From Bordetella parapertussis (lineage in GTDB: Bacteria > Pseudomonadota > Gammaproteobacteria > Burkholderiales > Burkholderiaceae_C): 32,360 nucleotides of DNA. The notes under the pieces were generated by a model. The model was not told the origin of the DNA, searched no databases, and saw nothing but the letters and a program-made list of their open reading frames with translations. Positions 9,168-18,166 of the stretch are shown here, in pieces; position 1 is the first letter of the stretch, and each line of letters begins with the position of its first letter. The stretch spans positions 1 through 32,360 of the forward strand of contig CAMCTC010000050.1 in NCBI GenBank assembly GCA_945878355.1. The letters run 5' to 3'. Made by a program: the position numbers and the translations under genes.

Positions 9168-11530
9168 ACGCCCCGCTCGAAGCCGGGCGCTTTGGCAGCG
9201 GCCAGTCGGTGCGCCGGATCGAAGACCCGGCGCTGATCCGTGGCCTCGGCCAGTACACCGACGACATCTCGCTGCCCGGCCAGACCTTTCTAGTCTTTTT
9301 GCGCAGCCCCTATGCGCACGCCAACATCACCAGCATCGACACCGCGGCTGCGAAGACCATGCCCGGCGTGCTGGCGGTCTACACCGGTGCCGACCTGGTT
9401 GCTGCGGGCGTCAAGGCGATGCCTGCGCCGTCGGGTTTCCCAAGGCCCGATGGCAAGCCCGGCGTGTCGGCACCCCGCCGCGCGCTGGCCCATGGCCGCG
9501 TTCGCTTCGTCGGCGAGGCGGTGGTCGCGGTGGTGGCCGAGTCGCTGGACCAGGCCCGCGCTGCTGCCGAGGCGGTCGAGGTCGACTACCAAGAGCTTCC
9601 CGCAGTGGTCAACGCTTTCGCAGCGATGCGGCCCGGCGCGCCCCAGCTTTGCGACGAAGCCCCAGACAACATCGCTGCGGCCATGCGCCATGGCGACGCC
9701 GCAGCGACCGAGGCTGCTTTTGCCAGCGCTGCGCACCGGGTGTCGGTCGACGTCGACAACCAGCGCCTGGCGCCCAGCCCGATCGAGCCGCGTTGCATCA
9801 ATGCCGCGGTCGGCGCCGTTGGCAGCGCTGATGCGGGCCGGCTGGTCGTTCGCTTGTCGTCGCAGATGCCCACGGCTGTTCGCGGCGGGCTGGTCGACGC
9901 GATTCCTGGCCTGAGCGTTGAGAGCGTGCGGGTGCTGGTCGGCGATGTCGGCGGTGGTTTCGGCATGAAGACCGGCATCTACCCTGAGGACATCGCGGTG
10001 GGCTTTGCCGCGCTGCAGCTCAAGCGGCCGGTCAAGTGGCGTGCTGACCGACTCGAGGAGTTCCTGGCCGCGGTGCACGGCCGCGACGTCATCAGCCGGG
10101 CCGAACTCGCACTCGACGCCAAAGGCAAGGTGCTGGCGCTGCGGGTGCGCGGCATCGCCAACGTCGGCGGCTATGCCACCGGCACTGGCGTGGCGATCCA
10201 GGTACTGATCGGGCCTTGGGTGTCGACCAGCATCTACGACATCCCGGTGATCGATCTGCATTTTTCCGCGGTGATGACCAACACCACGCCCACCGGTGCC
10301 TACCGCGGCGCTGGCCGGCCCGAAGCGATCTACCTGACCGAGCGGCTGATGGACGCCGCGTCGCGCAAGCTCGGGCTCGACCCGGCCGAGCTGCGCCGAC
10401 GCAACATGATCCGCCCCGATCAGATGCCTTACAAGAATCCGATGGGTCAGACCTACGACAGCGGCGCTTTCGAGCAGATTCTCGACCAGGGCTTGGCGCT
10501 GGCCGACTGGTCGGGCTTTGCGGCGCGTCGCGCGCAGTCCGAGGCCCGTGGCAAGCTGCGTGGCCGTGGCATCGCCACCTTCTTGGAGTGGACCGGCGGC
10601 AACGTGATGGAAGAGCGGGTGACGGTCAACGTCACCGCCGACGGTTTCATCGAGCTGGGTTCGGCCACGCAAGGCATGGGGCAGGGTATCGCGACCAGCT
10701 ATGCCCAGTTGGCGGTCGATGTGTTCGGCGTGTCGATCGACCGCATCCGAGTGCTGCAAGGCGACACCGACCGTGTCAACGGCTTCGGCAGCGCCGGTTC
10801 GCGCTCGCTGTTCACTGGGGGCTCGTCGGTCGATGTGGCGTCACGCCGCACTGTCGATGAGGCCAAGAACCTGGCCGCTGAGGCGCTGGAAGCGCCGGCG
10901 GCCGACATCGAATACCGCGAAGGCCGCTTCAACGTCGCGGGCACCGATCTGGGCATAGGCTTGTTCGAGCTGGCTGCGCGCCAACCCGAGGCCCGTATCC
11001 ATGTCGACAGCACGAGTTCGGCTGGCGGCCCGACCTGGCCCAACGGCTGCCATGTCTGCGAGGTCGAGCTCGACCGTGCCACTGGTGAGGTGGCGGTGGT
11101 GGCCTATGCCTCGGTCAACGACATCGGGCGCGTCGTCAGCCCGACCATCGTCCGTGGCCAGGTTGACGGGGGTGCGGTGCAAGGCATAGGCCAGGCGTTG
11201 TGCGAGCGTGTTGCGTACGACGCCGAGACCGGGCAGTTGCAAAGTGCCAGCTTCATGGACTACGCGATGCCCAATGTCGACGGGTTCCTGGGTTTCAAGA
11301 CCGCTTTCGACACCTCGGTGCCGTGCAAGACCAACCGGCTGGGCGTCAAAGGCGTGGGCGAGCTCGGCACCATCGGCGCGACCCCGGCTGTCGTCAACGC
11401 GGTGATCGATGCGCTCGACCACGCCGGTCTTGGCGCTGCGGCCGAGGCGATCCAGATGCCGGTGACGGCCGAGCGGGTCTGGCGCGCGCTGAACCTCAAG
11501 CAGTTCGACGCCAGCCCGTTCACGCTCTGA
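9164..11530 (+). CDS. Molybdopterin-binding large subunit of an xanthine dehydrogenase-family hydroxylase (CoxL-like, form II motif)
   Basis: A 788-residue molybdenum-binding subunit beginning with the family N-terminus GQSVRRIEDPALIRGLGQYTDD. The active-site loop reads AYRGAGR at residues 379-385, which is the form II signature, not the AYxCSFR of proven form I CO dehydrogenase, so CO oxidation should not be assumed. The catalytic glutamate is in GVGELG (E733), and GGGFGMK (near residue 265) and QGMGQG contact the molybdopterin cytosine dinucleotide. It should hydroxylate an aldehyde, purine or other heterocycle with water as oxygen donor. Its start overlaps the small-subunit stop. There is no FAD-binding (CoxM) gene on either side: upstream is the TauE-like exporter and downstream is a convergent transporter operon. 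Confidence 0.93.
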   Translation: MNAPLEAGRFGSGQSVRRIEDPALIRGLGQYTDDISLPGQTFLVFLRSPYAHANITSIDTAAAKTMPGVLAVYTGADLVAAGVKAMPAPSGFPRPDGKPGVSAPRRALAHGRVRFVGEAVVAVVAESLDQARAAAEAVEVDYQELPAVVNAFAAMRPGAPQLCDEAPDNIAAAMRHGDAAATEAAFASAAHRVSVDVDNQRLAPSPIEPRCINAAVGAVGSADAGRLVVRLSSQMPTAVRGGLVDAIPGLSVESVRVLVGDVGGGFGMKTGIYPEDIAVGFAALQLKRPVKWRADRLEEFLAAVHGRDVISRAELALDAKGKVLALRVRGIANVGGYATGTGVAIQVLIGPWVSTSIYDIPVIDLHFSAVMTNTTPTGAYRGAGRPEAIYLTERLMDAASRKLGLDPAELRRRNMIRPDQMPYKNPMGQTYDSGAFEQILDQGLALADWSGFAARRAQSEARGKLRGRGIATFLEWTGGNVMEERVTVNVTADGFIELGSATQGMGQGIATSYAQLAVDVFGVSIDRIRVLQGDTDRVNGFGSAGSRSLFTGGSSVDVASRRTVDEAKNLAAEALEAPAADIEYREGRFNVAGTDLGIGLFELAARQPEARIHVDSTSSAGGPTWPNGCHVCEVELDRATGEVAVVAYASVNDIGRVVSPTIVRGQVDGGAVQGIGQALCERVAYDAETGQLQSASFMDYAMPNVDGFLGFKTAFDTSVPCKTNRLGVKGVGELGTIGATPAVVNAVIDALDHAGLGAAAEAIQMPVTAERVWRALNLKQFDASPFTL

Positions 11531-11585
11531 TCTGCCGGCGGGCCTGAGGGGCGGCGGCGTCAAGCCGCTGCGCTTCGGCCGAGCT

Positions 11586-12755
11586 TCAAGCTGCGCGCAA
11601 GCAGTCGACGATCTGCATTCTTGCGGCGCGCCAGGCCGGGATGAAGCCGCCGATCACGCCCATCGCCAGCGCGAAGACCATCGTCTGAACAGCGATCTGC
11701 GGTGTCAGCACGAACCTGAAGGCGAGCTCGGCAAAGGTCTGGAAGTTGGTGGTCGACACGTCGACCACCTGCATCGCGCTGGCTGCGGCCAACCCCGCCA
11801 AGCCGCCCAGCGCTGAGAGCAGCAGCGATTCGGTCATGAAGGCTGTGAGCACCGCGCTGCGCCTAAATCCCAGTGCCCGCAGCGTGCCGATCTCGCCGGT
11901 GCGCGAGGCCACCGCCGCGAACATCGTGATCATCGCGCCGACCACCGCGCCGATCGAGAAGATCAGCGCCAGGCTCAGGCCCAGAATGTTGATGAAGGTG
12001 GCGAGCGCTTCGCTCTGCTCGGCATAGAAGCGGACCTCGGGCTTGGCCTCTAGCGACAGCCTGGGGTCGTCGTCGATGCGAGACCTGGTGGCCTCGAACA
12101 GTGCGGCATCGGCCAATCGAAACAGCACGACCGAGTAGACCGGTCGCCTGAAGGCCTGCAGCATCTGCTCGGCATCGCCCCATATCTCGGAGTCGAAGCC
12201 GCTGCGGCCGGCCTCGAACTTGCCGACGATCTGCCATTCGCGGCCGGCAAACCGCAGCGAGGCACCGAGGTCTATGCCTGCGAACCCGGCTGCGGTGGCT
12301 GCGCCGACGACGATCTCCGAGGTGCCAGGCCGGAACATCCGGCCCGCGACGAACTTGACCCCGGGGCGCAACTGCAGGCCGAGCTCGGAGCTTCCGCGCA
12401 CGGTCACGTTGCTGGGCTTGCCGTTGCTTCGCTTGGGCAGGCTGATCAGCACCACCGGCTCCGGACTGAACAGCGGCCGGCCGGCCGCGTCGGTGGCAAC
12501 GCCGGGCAGCGTCGACAGCACGTGGGCCTTGTCGCGCTCGATGCCGCTGTTGATCTCGGCCCCTGCGCCTTTGCGCAACACCATCACGTTGTCGGGCTGG
12601 CCGGTGGCCACCAGCGTGCTGCGGATGCCCTCGCTCATCATCAACACGGTCGCGAACACATAGACCACCAAAGCCATGCCGCCCGCCGTCAGCGCGGTGG
12701 TGACGCGCCTCACCCACAGGTTGCGGGCGATGTAACTGAAGGGGATGGCACGCAT
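11586..12755 (-). CDS. FtsX/MacB-type ABC transporter permease, second of a pair
   Basis: A 389-residue permease with the MacB/FtsX layout: one N-terminal transmembrane helix (residues about 17-40, ALTAGGMALVVYVFATVLMM), a periplasmic domain of roughly 220 residues, then three helices near the C-terminus. The segment RTGEIGTLRALGFRRSAVLTAFMTESLLLSALGG is the FtsX coupling-helix signature. It is last in the four-gene operon adaptor, ATPase, permease, permease and is separated from the other permease by a structured repeat of about 75 bp. This family does not pump through the membrane pore; it uses ATP-driven movement of the periplasmic domain, usually to drive export of lipoproteins, peptides or antibiotics from the periplasm. 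The substrate is unknown. Confidence 0.9.
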   Translation of the reverse strand: MRAIPFSYIARNLWVRRVTTALTAGGMALVVYVFATVLMMSEGIRSTLVATGQPDNVMVLRKGAGAEINSGIERDKAHVLSTLPGVATDAAGRPLFSPEPVVLISLPKRSNGKPSNVTVRGSSELGLQLRPGVKFVAGRMFRPGTSEIVVGAATAAGFAGIDLGASLRFAGREWQIVGKFEAGRSGFDSEIWGDAEQMLQAFRRPVYSVVLFRLADAALFEATRSRIDDDPRLSLEAKPEVRFYAEQSEALATFINILGLSLALIFSIGAVVGAMITMFAAVASRTGEIGTLRALGFRRSAVLTAFMTESLLLSALGGLAGLAAASAMQVVDVSTTNFQTFAELAFRFVLTPQIAVQTMVFALAMGVIGGFIPAWRAARMQIVDCLRAA

Positions 12756-12786
12756 GTCAAATTCCGCGTGGTCTTGGCCAAGCGAA

Positions 12787-12862
12787 CACCGTGGAACCGG
12801 CTTCGCCGGGCCACTGGTGTTGCCCCCTTGAGGGGGTGCGCCGAAGGCGCTTCGGGGGTGGG
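12787..12862 (-). repeat. Dispersed structured intergenic repeat, copy A
   Basis: On the minus strand, starting just after the stop codon of the first permease, the sequence runs CCCACCCCCG, a GC-rich hairpin (GCGCCTTCGGCGC), CCCCCTCAAGGGGG, CAACACCAGTGGCC and a CCGGCGAAGCCGG hairpin. It aligns over its whole length with copy B at 18046-18125, with a few substitutions that mostly fall in the first stem. It is non-coding and palindromic, a REP-like element. Confidence 0.85.
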
Positions 12863-12863
12863 C

Positions 12864-14018
12864 TCATATCTGACGCAGCCCGGCGACGATGTCGATCCGG
12901 CTCATCTTCCAGGCCGGCCAGGCCGCGGCCACCGCGCCCACGCCGAGCGCCGCGGCCAGTTGCAGCGCCATCGTCAGCGTCGAGACCTGGAACACCGGGA
13001 ACAGCGTGCCCACCGCGCTGCGAAAGCCCGCAGCCAGCGGCAAGGTCAGCAGCACACCTGCCAGGCCGCCGATCGCCGCGATCAGCAGGCTCTCGCCGAA
13101 CAGCAGCCGCACGACGAAGCCGGGCGAAAACCCCAGCGCCTTGAGCGTGGCGTATTCGGCCAGGCGCTCGCGCGCTGTCATCGTCATCGTGTTGGCCATC
13201 ACCGCCATGATGATCACGACGATGATCAGGCTGACCGCTCGCACCGCCACCAGGATGGCCTCGCTCATCGAGACGAAGCTGAGCTGGAAAGCGGCCTCGG
13301 TCTCGGTCATGGTCTCGGCCAGTGAATTGGCGAACAGCTGGTCGACGCGCTGGCCGACCAGCGCGGCGTTGTTGGGCTCGTCGATGCCGACGATGTACAC
13401 GCCTACCGCGTCGGCACGGCGCGGTGATTTCAGCCGGATCGTCTCGTTGACATAGCCCCAGTGCATCAGCAGCTGGCTCTCGTCGGTCTTGGCGTCGGCG
13501 CCGTCCCAGATGCCTCGCAGGTTGAAGGTCCAGGTGCCAGGGTAGATCGTGCCGCGCAGCGGGATTTGGTCGCCGACCTTCCAGCCGAACTTGTCCGCGA
13601 GCTTGCGGCCGACGATCGCGCCCTGCCGGTCGCGGTAAAAGGCCTGCTTCTGCTCCTCGGGCAGCCGGTACTCGGGGTAGAGCGGCAGGTAGGTGGTTGG
13701 GTCGATCGCGAATTGGGGGAAGAAATTGCGCTCGGTGACATAGACGCCGCCGAACCAGTTGGCCCAGCTCACCTGTCGAACCCCTTCCACCCCTCGCAGT
13801 CGCTGGCCGTAGTTCAGCGGCAGCGCGAAGGTCAGCGAGATGTTGCTGCGCGTGACCAGCCGAGTGCTCGAACTGCCCTCGACGCCGGCATACCAGGCGT
13901 CGACGATGGTGCGAAGCAGACCGAAGGCGCAGATCGCCACCACCAGCCCGACCATCGTCAGCGCGGTGCGCAGCTTGTGGCGGAAGGCGTTCTTGAGCAG
14001 CAGCTTGAACAAAAACAT
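12864..14018 (-). CDS. FtsX/MacB-type ABC transporter permease, first of a pair
   Basis: A 384-residue permease with an N-terminal helix (LTMVGLVVAICAFGLLRTIV), a large periplasmic domain and three C-terminal helices (around SLIIVVIIMAVMANTM, ESLLIAAIGGLAGVLL and LQLAAALGVGAVAAAW). The conserved RERLAEYATLKALGFSPGFV segment precedes the second helix. It is related to but clearly different from the next permease in the operon, so the two could form a heterodimer. It starts 4 bp after the stop of the ATPase gene. The stop codon is followed at once by a structured intergenic repeat, which may limit read-through or degradation at this point in the message. Confidence 0.9.
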   Translation of the reverse strand: MFLFKLLLKNAFRHKLRTALTMVGLVVAICAFGLLRTIVDAWYAGVEGSSSTRLVTRSNISLTFALPLNYGQRLRGVEGVRQVSWANWFGGVYVTERNFFPQFAIDPTTYLPLYPEYRLPEEQKQAFYRDRQGAIVGRKLADKFGWKVGDQIPLRGTIYPGTWTFNLRGIWDGADAKTDESQLLMHWGYVNETIRLKSPRRADAVGVYIVGIDEPNNAALVGQRVDQLFANSLAETMTETEAAFQLSFVSMSEAILVAVRAVSLIIVVIIMAVMANTMTMTARERLAEYATLKALGFSPGFVVRLLFGESLLIAAIGGLAGVLLTLPLAAGFRSAVGTLFPVFQVSTLTMALQLAAALGVGAVAAAWPAWKMSRIDIVAGLRQI

Positions 14019-14022
14019 GGGG

Positions 14023-14709
14023 CTAGACCACCTCGTTCACCAGCACGCCTTTTTCAAGGTGCACCATGCGCCCGGCGCGGGCGGCGGCCTTGGGGTCGTG
14101 GGTGACCATCACGATGGTCTTGCCCAGTTCGTGCACCAACTGGTCCAGCAGCGACAGCACCTCCTCGCCGGTGTTTCGGTCCAGGTCGCCGGTGGGCTCG
14201 TCGGCGACGATCAGCGCCGGGTCGGTGACCAGCGCGCGTGCGATCGCGACCCTTTGCTGCTGGCCGCCGGATAACTCGCTCGGATAGTGGTCTGCGCGAT
14301 CGGTCAGGCCGACCAATGCCAGCACTGCGGCCACCCGCTCGTGCCGCTCGCGCGACGACAGGTTGGTCAGCAGCAAGGGCAACTCGACGTTGTCGAAGGC
14401 TGAGAGCACCGGCAGCAGGTTGTAGAACTGGAAAATGAAACCGACGTTGGCAGCACGCCAATCGGCCAGCTCGCCCTCGGACAGGCTGGCGATGTCCACG
14501 CCGCCGATCTCTATCGTGCCGCTGGCGGGCTTGTCGATCCCGGCGATCAGGTTGAGCAGCGTGCTCTTACCCGAACCGCTAGGGCCCATCAGCGCGACGA
14601 ACTCGCCTTGCGCTACCTCGAGATGGATGTCGACCAAAACTGGAATAGCCTGGCCGCCGCGCACATAGCCTTTGCTGAGCTGGCTGATGCGGATCAGCGG
14701 GGGCGTCAT
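14023..14709 (-). CDS. ABC transporter ATP-binding protein (LolD/MacB type)
   Basis: A 228-residue nucleotide-binding protein of the MacB/LolD family. Walker A GPSGSGKS is at residues 42-49, the Q-loop lies in FIFQFYNLLP (90-100), the signature LSGGQ at 146-150 and the Walker B ending LIVADE at 166-171, followed by PTGDLD; the switch histidine is in MVTHD. It should power the two FtsX-like permeases encoded immediately downstream. Its ATG overlaps the stop codon of the adaptor gene (ATGA), and its own stop is 4 bp from the permease start, so the four genes form a tight operon. Confidence 0.95.
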   Translation of the reverse strand: MTPPLIRISQLSKGYVRGGQAIPVLVDIHLEVAQGEFVALMGPSGSGKSTLLNLIAGIDKPASGTIEIGGVDIASLSEGELADWRAANVGFIFQFYNLLPVLSAFDNVELPLLLTNLSSRERHERVAAVLALVGLTDRADHYPSELSGGQQQRVAIARALVTDPALIVADEPTGDLDRNTGEEVLSLLDQLVHELGKTIVMVTHDPKAAARAGRMVHLEKGVLVNEVV

Positions 14710-15968
14710 TTGGCGCTCACCACCACCTTGGCGCCGGCCTTGAGGGTATCGACTGGGTTCAGCACCACGCGTTGGCCCGACTTCAGGCCTTCGCCGCCGA
14801 CCTCCTGCAGGTCACCAATCTTTCGGCCCATCGTCACCTGAACGGCCTCGACCGTGTCGGCGACCAGGCGGAAGACGGTTTTCTTGCCGTCGCGCTCGAC
14901 GATGGCCTTGGGGTTGACCGCGATCACCGGCTTCTGGTCTTCGTTGGATGCGGGTCGAGACAGAAAGCTGACCTTGGCGCTCATCTCGGGCAGGATGCGC
15001 GCATCCAGCACTTCGAATCGGATCTTGGTCATCACCGTGGCCTTGGCCCGGTCCACGGTCGGCACGATGCGCGAGACATTGCCGCGAAAGCGCATCTCGG
15101 GCAGCGCATCGAGCGTGATCTCGACCGGCTGCTCGGGCTTGATGCGCGCGACATTGCTCTCGCTGACATCGGCCTCGACCTCGAGCGTGGCCATGTCGGC
15201 CATCGTCACCACCGCACCTGAGGTGCCTGTGGCCGAAGAAAAAGGCGTGATCATGTCGCCGACATTGGCGTTCTTGACCAGCACCACGCCGTCGAAAGGC
15301 GCGCGGATCTCGGTGTTGGTCTGGTTGACCTGCTGCACCTTGACCAAGGCCTGGCTCTGCGCGATGCCGGCCTGGGCGCTGAAGACTGCTGCTTGCAGCG
15401 TGGCGAGCGCCGATCGGGCCACCGCCAGTCGGCGCTCGGCACCGTCTACTGCTTGCGCCGAGACGAAGTTTTGGGCCCGCAAGTCCTGCTGGCGCTGCAG
15501 TTCGACCTCGGCATTGGCCAGTTCGGCCCGGCCTTGGCCGAGCGCTGCCTCGGCCTGGGCTTTGGCCGCCTGCGACTGGGCCACGCCCGACACGCTGGCG
15601 GCCACCGCCGCTTGCACGTCGCTGGCGTCGAGCCGCCCGATCAGCTCGCCCTGCTTGACCACACTGCCCTCGCGCACGCGCAGCTCGATCAGCCGGCCAG
15701 TGCCCTTGCTGGCCACCGCGGCACGGCGTTGGGCGACCACATAGCCCGATGCCGTGAGCTCGGCGTATTGTTGTGACGGGTAGGCCGCGAGCACAGCGCC
15801 AGCCTGCACCTCGGTCTTGCGCGGTATGGCGAGCAGCGCGCCGCCACCGATCAACACCCCCAAGCCCAGCACCCAGGGCCAACGCTTGCGGCGCCGACGC
15901 AGCGGTGCGCTGCGGTCGATCTTGAGCTGGGACAGTCGGTTGGCAGGAGGGTTGGGCGCGTCGGCCAT
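14706..15968 (-). CDS. Periplasmic adaptor (membrane fusion) protein, HlyD/MacA family
   Basis: A 420-residue adaptor starting at MADAPNPPANRL. A basic stretch (LRRRRKRWPW) leads into one hydrophobic anchor (about residues 31-48). Then come a lipoyl half-motif, a long alanine- and glutamine-rich coiled-coil hairpin (GVAQSQAAKAQAEAALGQGRAELA and following), the second half (TEIRAPFDGVVLVKNANVGDMI), and a beta-barrel/membrane-proximal domain (ISRIVPTVDRAKATVMTKI-like). Such proteins bridge an inner-membrane ABC transporter to an outer-membrane channel; no TolC-like gene is seen here, so a shared channel is likely. The open frame continues upstream to 16493 but overlaps htpG on the other strand, so the ATG at 15968 is preferred. 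It is divergent from htpG. Confidence 0.9.
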   Translation of the reverse strand: MADAPNPPANRLSQLKIDRSAPLRRRRKRWPWVLGLGVLIGGGALLAIPRKTEVQAGAVLAAYPSQQYAELTASGYVVAQRRAAVASKGTGRLIELRVREGSVVKQGELIGRLDASDVQAAVAASVSGVAQSQAAKAQAEAALGQGRAELANAEVELQRQQDLRAQNFVSAQAVDGAERRLAVARSALATLQAAVFSAQAGIAQSQALVKVQQVNQTNTEIRAPFDGVVLVKNANVGDMITPFSSATGTSGAVVTMADMATLEVEADVSESNVARIKPEQPVEITLDALPEMRFRGNVSRIVPTVDRAKATVMTKIRFEVLDARILPEMSAKVSFLSRPASNEDQKPVIAVNPKAIVERDGKKTVFRLVADTVEAVQVTMGRKIGDLQEVGGEGLKSGQRVVLNPVDTLKAGAKVVVSAK

Positions 15969-16044
15969 GGCGTGAACGGGCTGATGCCTTGCGGGCGAAG
16001 CACCGAGCATGCCATGACTGGCGCCGCCTGCAGGCGGGGCAGAC

Positions 16045-16071
16045 CTTGAAAGCAGGGCGCCGGCCCCAAAA
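16045..16071 (+). promoter_or_regulatory. Heat-shock (sigma-32) promoter of htpG
   Basis: CTTGAAA at 16045-16051, a 12-bp spacer, then CCCCAAAA at 16064-16071. This matches the sigma-32 (RpoH) consensus CTTGAAA...CCCCATNT at the -35 perfectly and at the first five bases of the -10. The expected transcription start near 16078 leaves a leader of about 80 nt before the htpG ATG. A heat-shock chaperone directly downstream is the expected target. Confidence 0.85.
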
Positions 16072-16157
16072 TGTTGCCAGCAGGCCTTTTGATAGCCAGA
16101 TTTTTTCATGCACAAGCGCCGACTGTCGGCCCCAACGACGCCAACCTCCACAAGCCC

Positions 16158-18041
16158 ATGACCAAGCAAACCCACGCCTTCCAGGCCGAAGTCAAGCAGA
16201 TCCTGCACCTCGTCACCCACTCGCTGTACTCCAACAAGGAGATCTTCCTGCGTGAACTGGTGTCCAACGCGTCCGACGCCTGCGACAAGCTGCGATTCGA
16301 GGCGCTGGACAACAACGCGCTCTACGAAGACCAGGCCAGTCTGGAGGTTCGGGTGATGTTCGATGCCGAGGCCAAGACCCTGACGATCCGCGACAACGGC
16401 ATCGGCATGAGCGCCGATGAAGCCGCCTCGCACCTGGGCACGATCGCCAAGAGCGGCACCCGCGAGTTCATGTCCAAGCTCGAAGGCGAGCAAAAGAAAG
16501 ATGCCAACCTGATCGGTCAGTTCGGCGTCGGCTTTTATTCAGGCTTCATCGTTGCCGACCGCATCACCGTCGAGACCCGCCGCGCCGGTGTGGACGCGAG
16601 CCTGGGCGTTCGCTGGAGCAGCGAGGGCAGCGGCGAGTACGAGCTCGAGAACATCAGCCGCACCGAGCGTGGCACCGATGTGATCCTGCACCTGCGCGAC
16701 GAGGAAGCCGAGTTTCTGTCGAGCTGGAAGCTCAAGTCCATCATCAGCAAGTACAGCGACCACATCTCGCTGCCCATCCTGATGCAGAAGGAGGAGTGGG
16801 ACGCCGAGGCCAGCAAGCAGGTCACGAAGGACGAGTGGGAGACCGTCAACAAGGCTGCGGCGCTGTGGGCACGCGCCAAGAGCGACATCACCGACGCCGA
16901 ATACCAGGAGTTCTACAAGCAGATCAGCTACGACCAGGATGCACCGCTGGCCTACACCCACAACCGGGTCGAAGGCCGCAGCGAGTACACCCAACTGCTT
17001 TACGTGCCGGCCAAGGCGCCGCAGGACATGTGGAACCGCGACAAGCGTGGTGGCGTGAAGCTCTACGTCAAGCGCGTGTTCATCATGGACGACGCCGAGG
17101 CGCTGATGCCGGTCTACCTGCGCTTCGTCAAGGGCGTGATCGATTCGGCCGACCTGCCGCTCAACGTCAGCCGCGAATTGCTGCAGGAAAGCCGCGACGT
17201 CAAGGCGATACGCGAGGGTTCGACCAAGCGCGTGCTGGGCATGCTCGAGAGCTTGGCCGACAGTGACAGCGCGGACGACAAGGCCAAGTACCTGAAGTTC
17301 TGGAACGAGTTCGGCGCGGTGCTGAAAGAAGGCATAGGCGAGGACTTCGCCAACCGCGAGCGTCTGGCCAAGCTGTTTCGCTTCGCGTCGACCCAGGCCG
17401 ACGAAGGCGTGTCGCTGGCCGACTACGTCTCGCGCATGAAGGAAGGCCAGGAAGTGATCTACGTGATCACGGCCGACACGCTGGCTGCTGCCAAGTCCAG
17501 CCCGCAGCTCGAGATCTTCCGCAAGAAGGGCCTGGAGGTGCTGTTGCTGACCGACCGCGTCGACGAGTGGCTGCTCAGCCACCTCTACGAGTTCGAAGGC
17601 AAGCAATTGCAAAGCGTGGCCAAGGGCGCGGTCGACCTGGGCAAGCTGCAGGACGAGGACGAAAAGAAACACGCCGAGGTGGTGGCCGAGACCTTCAAGC
17701 CCACGCTCGACAAGCTCAAGGCCGCGCTGGCCGATCGCGCCAAGGACGTTCGCGTGACGACGCGTTTGGTCGACTCACCCGCTTGTCTGGTTGTCGAGGA
17801 GGGCGACATGAGCGGCCACCTGGCGCGCATGCTCAAGCAGGCTGGCCAGAGCGCGCCCAAGAGCCAGCCCATCCTCGAGGTGAACCCCGAGCACGCAATG
17901 GTCAAGAAGCTCGCCAGCGATGATGCCCGCTTCGACGATCTGGCCCACATCCTGTTCGACCAGGCGCTGCTGGCCGAGGGCGGCCAGCTCGACGACCCAG
18001 CGGCCTATGTCGCCCGGGTGACCAAGTTGCTCAGCGCTTGA
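16158..18041 (+). CDS. htpG: Molecular chaperone HtpG (Hsp90)
   Basis: A 627-residue bacterial Hsp90. The N-terminal GHKL ATPase motifs are all present: [18 protein letters not shown] (with the ATP-site Glu and Asn), [18 protein letters not shown] and [11 protein letters not shown]. The middle domain holds the conserved [11 protein letters not shown] with its catalytic-loop arginine, and the C-terminal dimerisation domain is complete. HtpG is a cytoplasmic homodimer that remodels client proteins with DnaK under stress. The ATG at 16158 gives [19 protein letters not shown], the normal family start; the upstream in-frame codons from 16071 are leader sequence behind the sigma-32 promoter. No strong Shine-Dalgarno sequence is visible. 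Confidence 0.98.
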   Translation: MTKQTHAFQAEVKQILHLVTHSLYSNKEIFLRELVSNASDACDKLRFEALDNNALYEDQASLEVRVMFDAEAKTLTIRDNGIGMSADEAASHLGTIAKSGTREFMSKLEGEQKKDANLIGQFGVGFYSGFIVADRITVETRRAGVDASLGVRWSSEGSGEYELENISRTERGTDVILHLRDEEAEFLSSWKLKSIISKYSDHISLPILMQKEEWDAEASKQVTKDEWETVNKAAALWARAKSDITDAEYQEFYKQISYDQDAPLAYTHNRVEGRSEYTQLLYVPAKAPQDMWNRDKRGGVKLYVKRVFIMDDAEALMPVYLRFVKGVIDSADLPLNVSRELLQESRDVKAIREGSTKRVLGMLESLADSDSADDKAKYLKFWNEFGAVLKEGIGEDFANRERLAKLFRFASTQADEGVSLADYVSRMKEGQEVIYVITADTLAAAKSSPQLEIFRKKGLEVLLLTDRVDEWLLSHLYEFEGKQLQSVAKGAVDLGKLQDEDEKKHAEVVAETFKPTLDKLKAALADRAKDVRVTTRLVDSPACLVVEEGDMSGHLARMLKQAGQSAPKSQPILEVNPEHAMVKKLASDDARFDDLAHILFDQALLAEGGQLDDPAAYVARVTKLLSA

Positions 18042-18045
18042 ATTG

Positions 18046-18125
18046 ACCCACCCCCGCAGGCGCCAGTGGCGCCTCCCCCCTCAAGGCGGCGACGCCAGTG
18101 GCCCGGCAAAGCCGGTTGCCCGGCG
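18046..18125 (+). repeat. Dispersed structured intergenic repeat, copy B
   Basis: This starts 4 bp after the htpG stop. It runs ACCCACCCCCG, GGCGCCAGTGGCGCC (hairpin), CCCCCTCAAGG, CGACGCCAGTGGCCCGG and a CCGGCAAAGCCGG hairpin. It is the same element as copy A, and like copy A it reads in the direction of the gene whose stop codon it follows. It lies between the convergent htpG and srkA genes. Confidence 0.85.
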
Positions 18126-18166
18126 TCTGCTTGCCGGGGTCGGCGTCTTGCTTGGCCGTCCTCGCC

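Noticed and set aside
9290..10759. Long open frame antisense to the CoxL-like gene (489 codons)
   Set aside because: Shadow of a high-GC gene; the product resembles no protein family and the sense frame is fully explained.
9164..11530. Aerobic CO dehydrogenase
   Set aside because: The active-site loop is AYRGAGR, not AYxCSFR, and the medium subunit is missing, so CO oxidation is not supported.
15969..16493. N-terminal extension of the HlyD/MacA-like frame
   Set aside because: It would overlap 335 bp of htpG on the other strand and its residues do not resemble an adaptor; the start at 15968 gives a normal basic region and membrane anchor.
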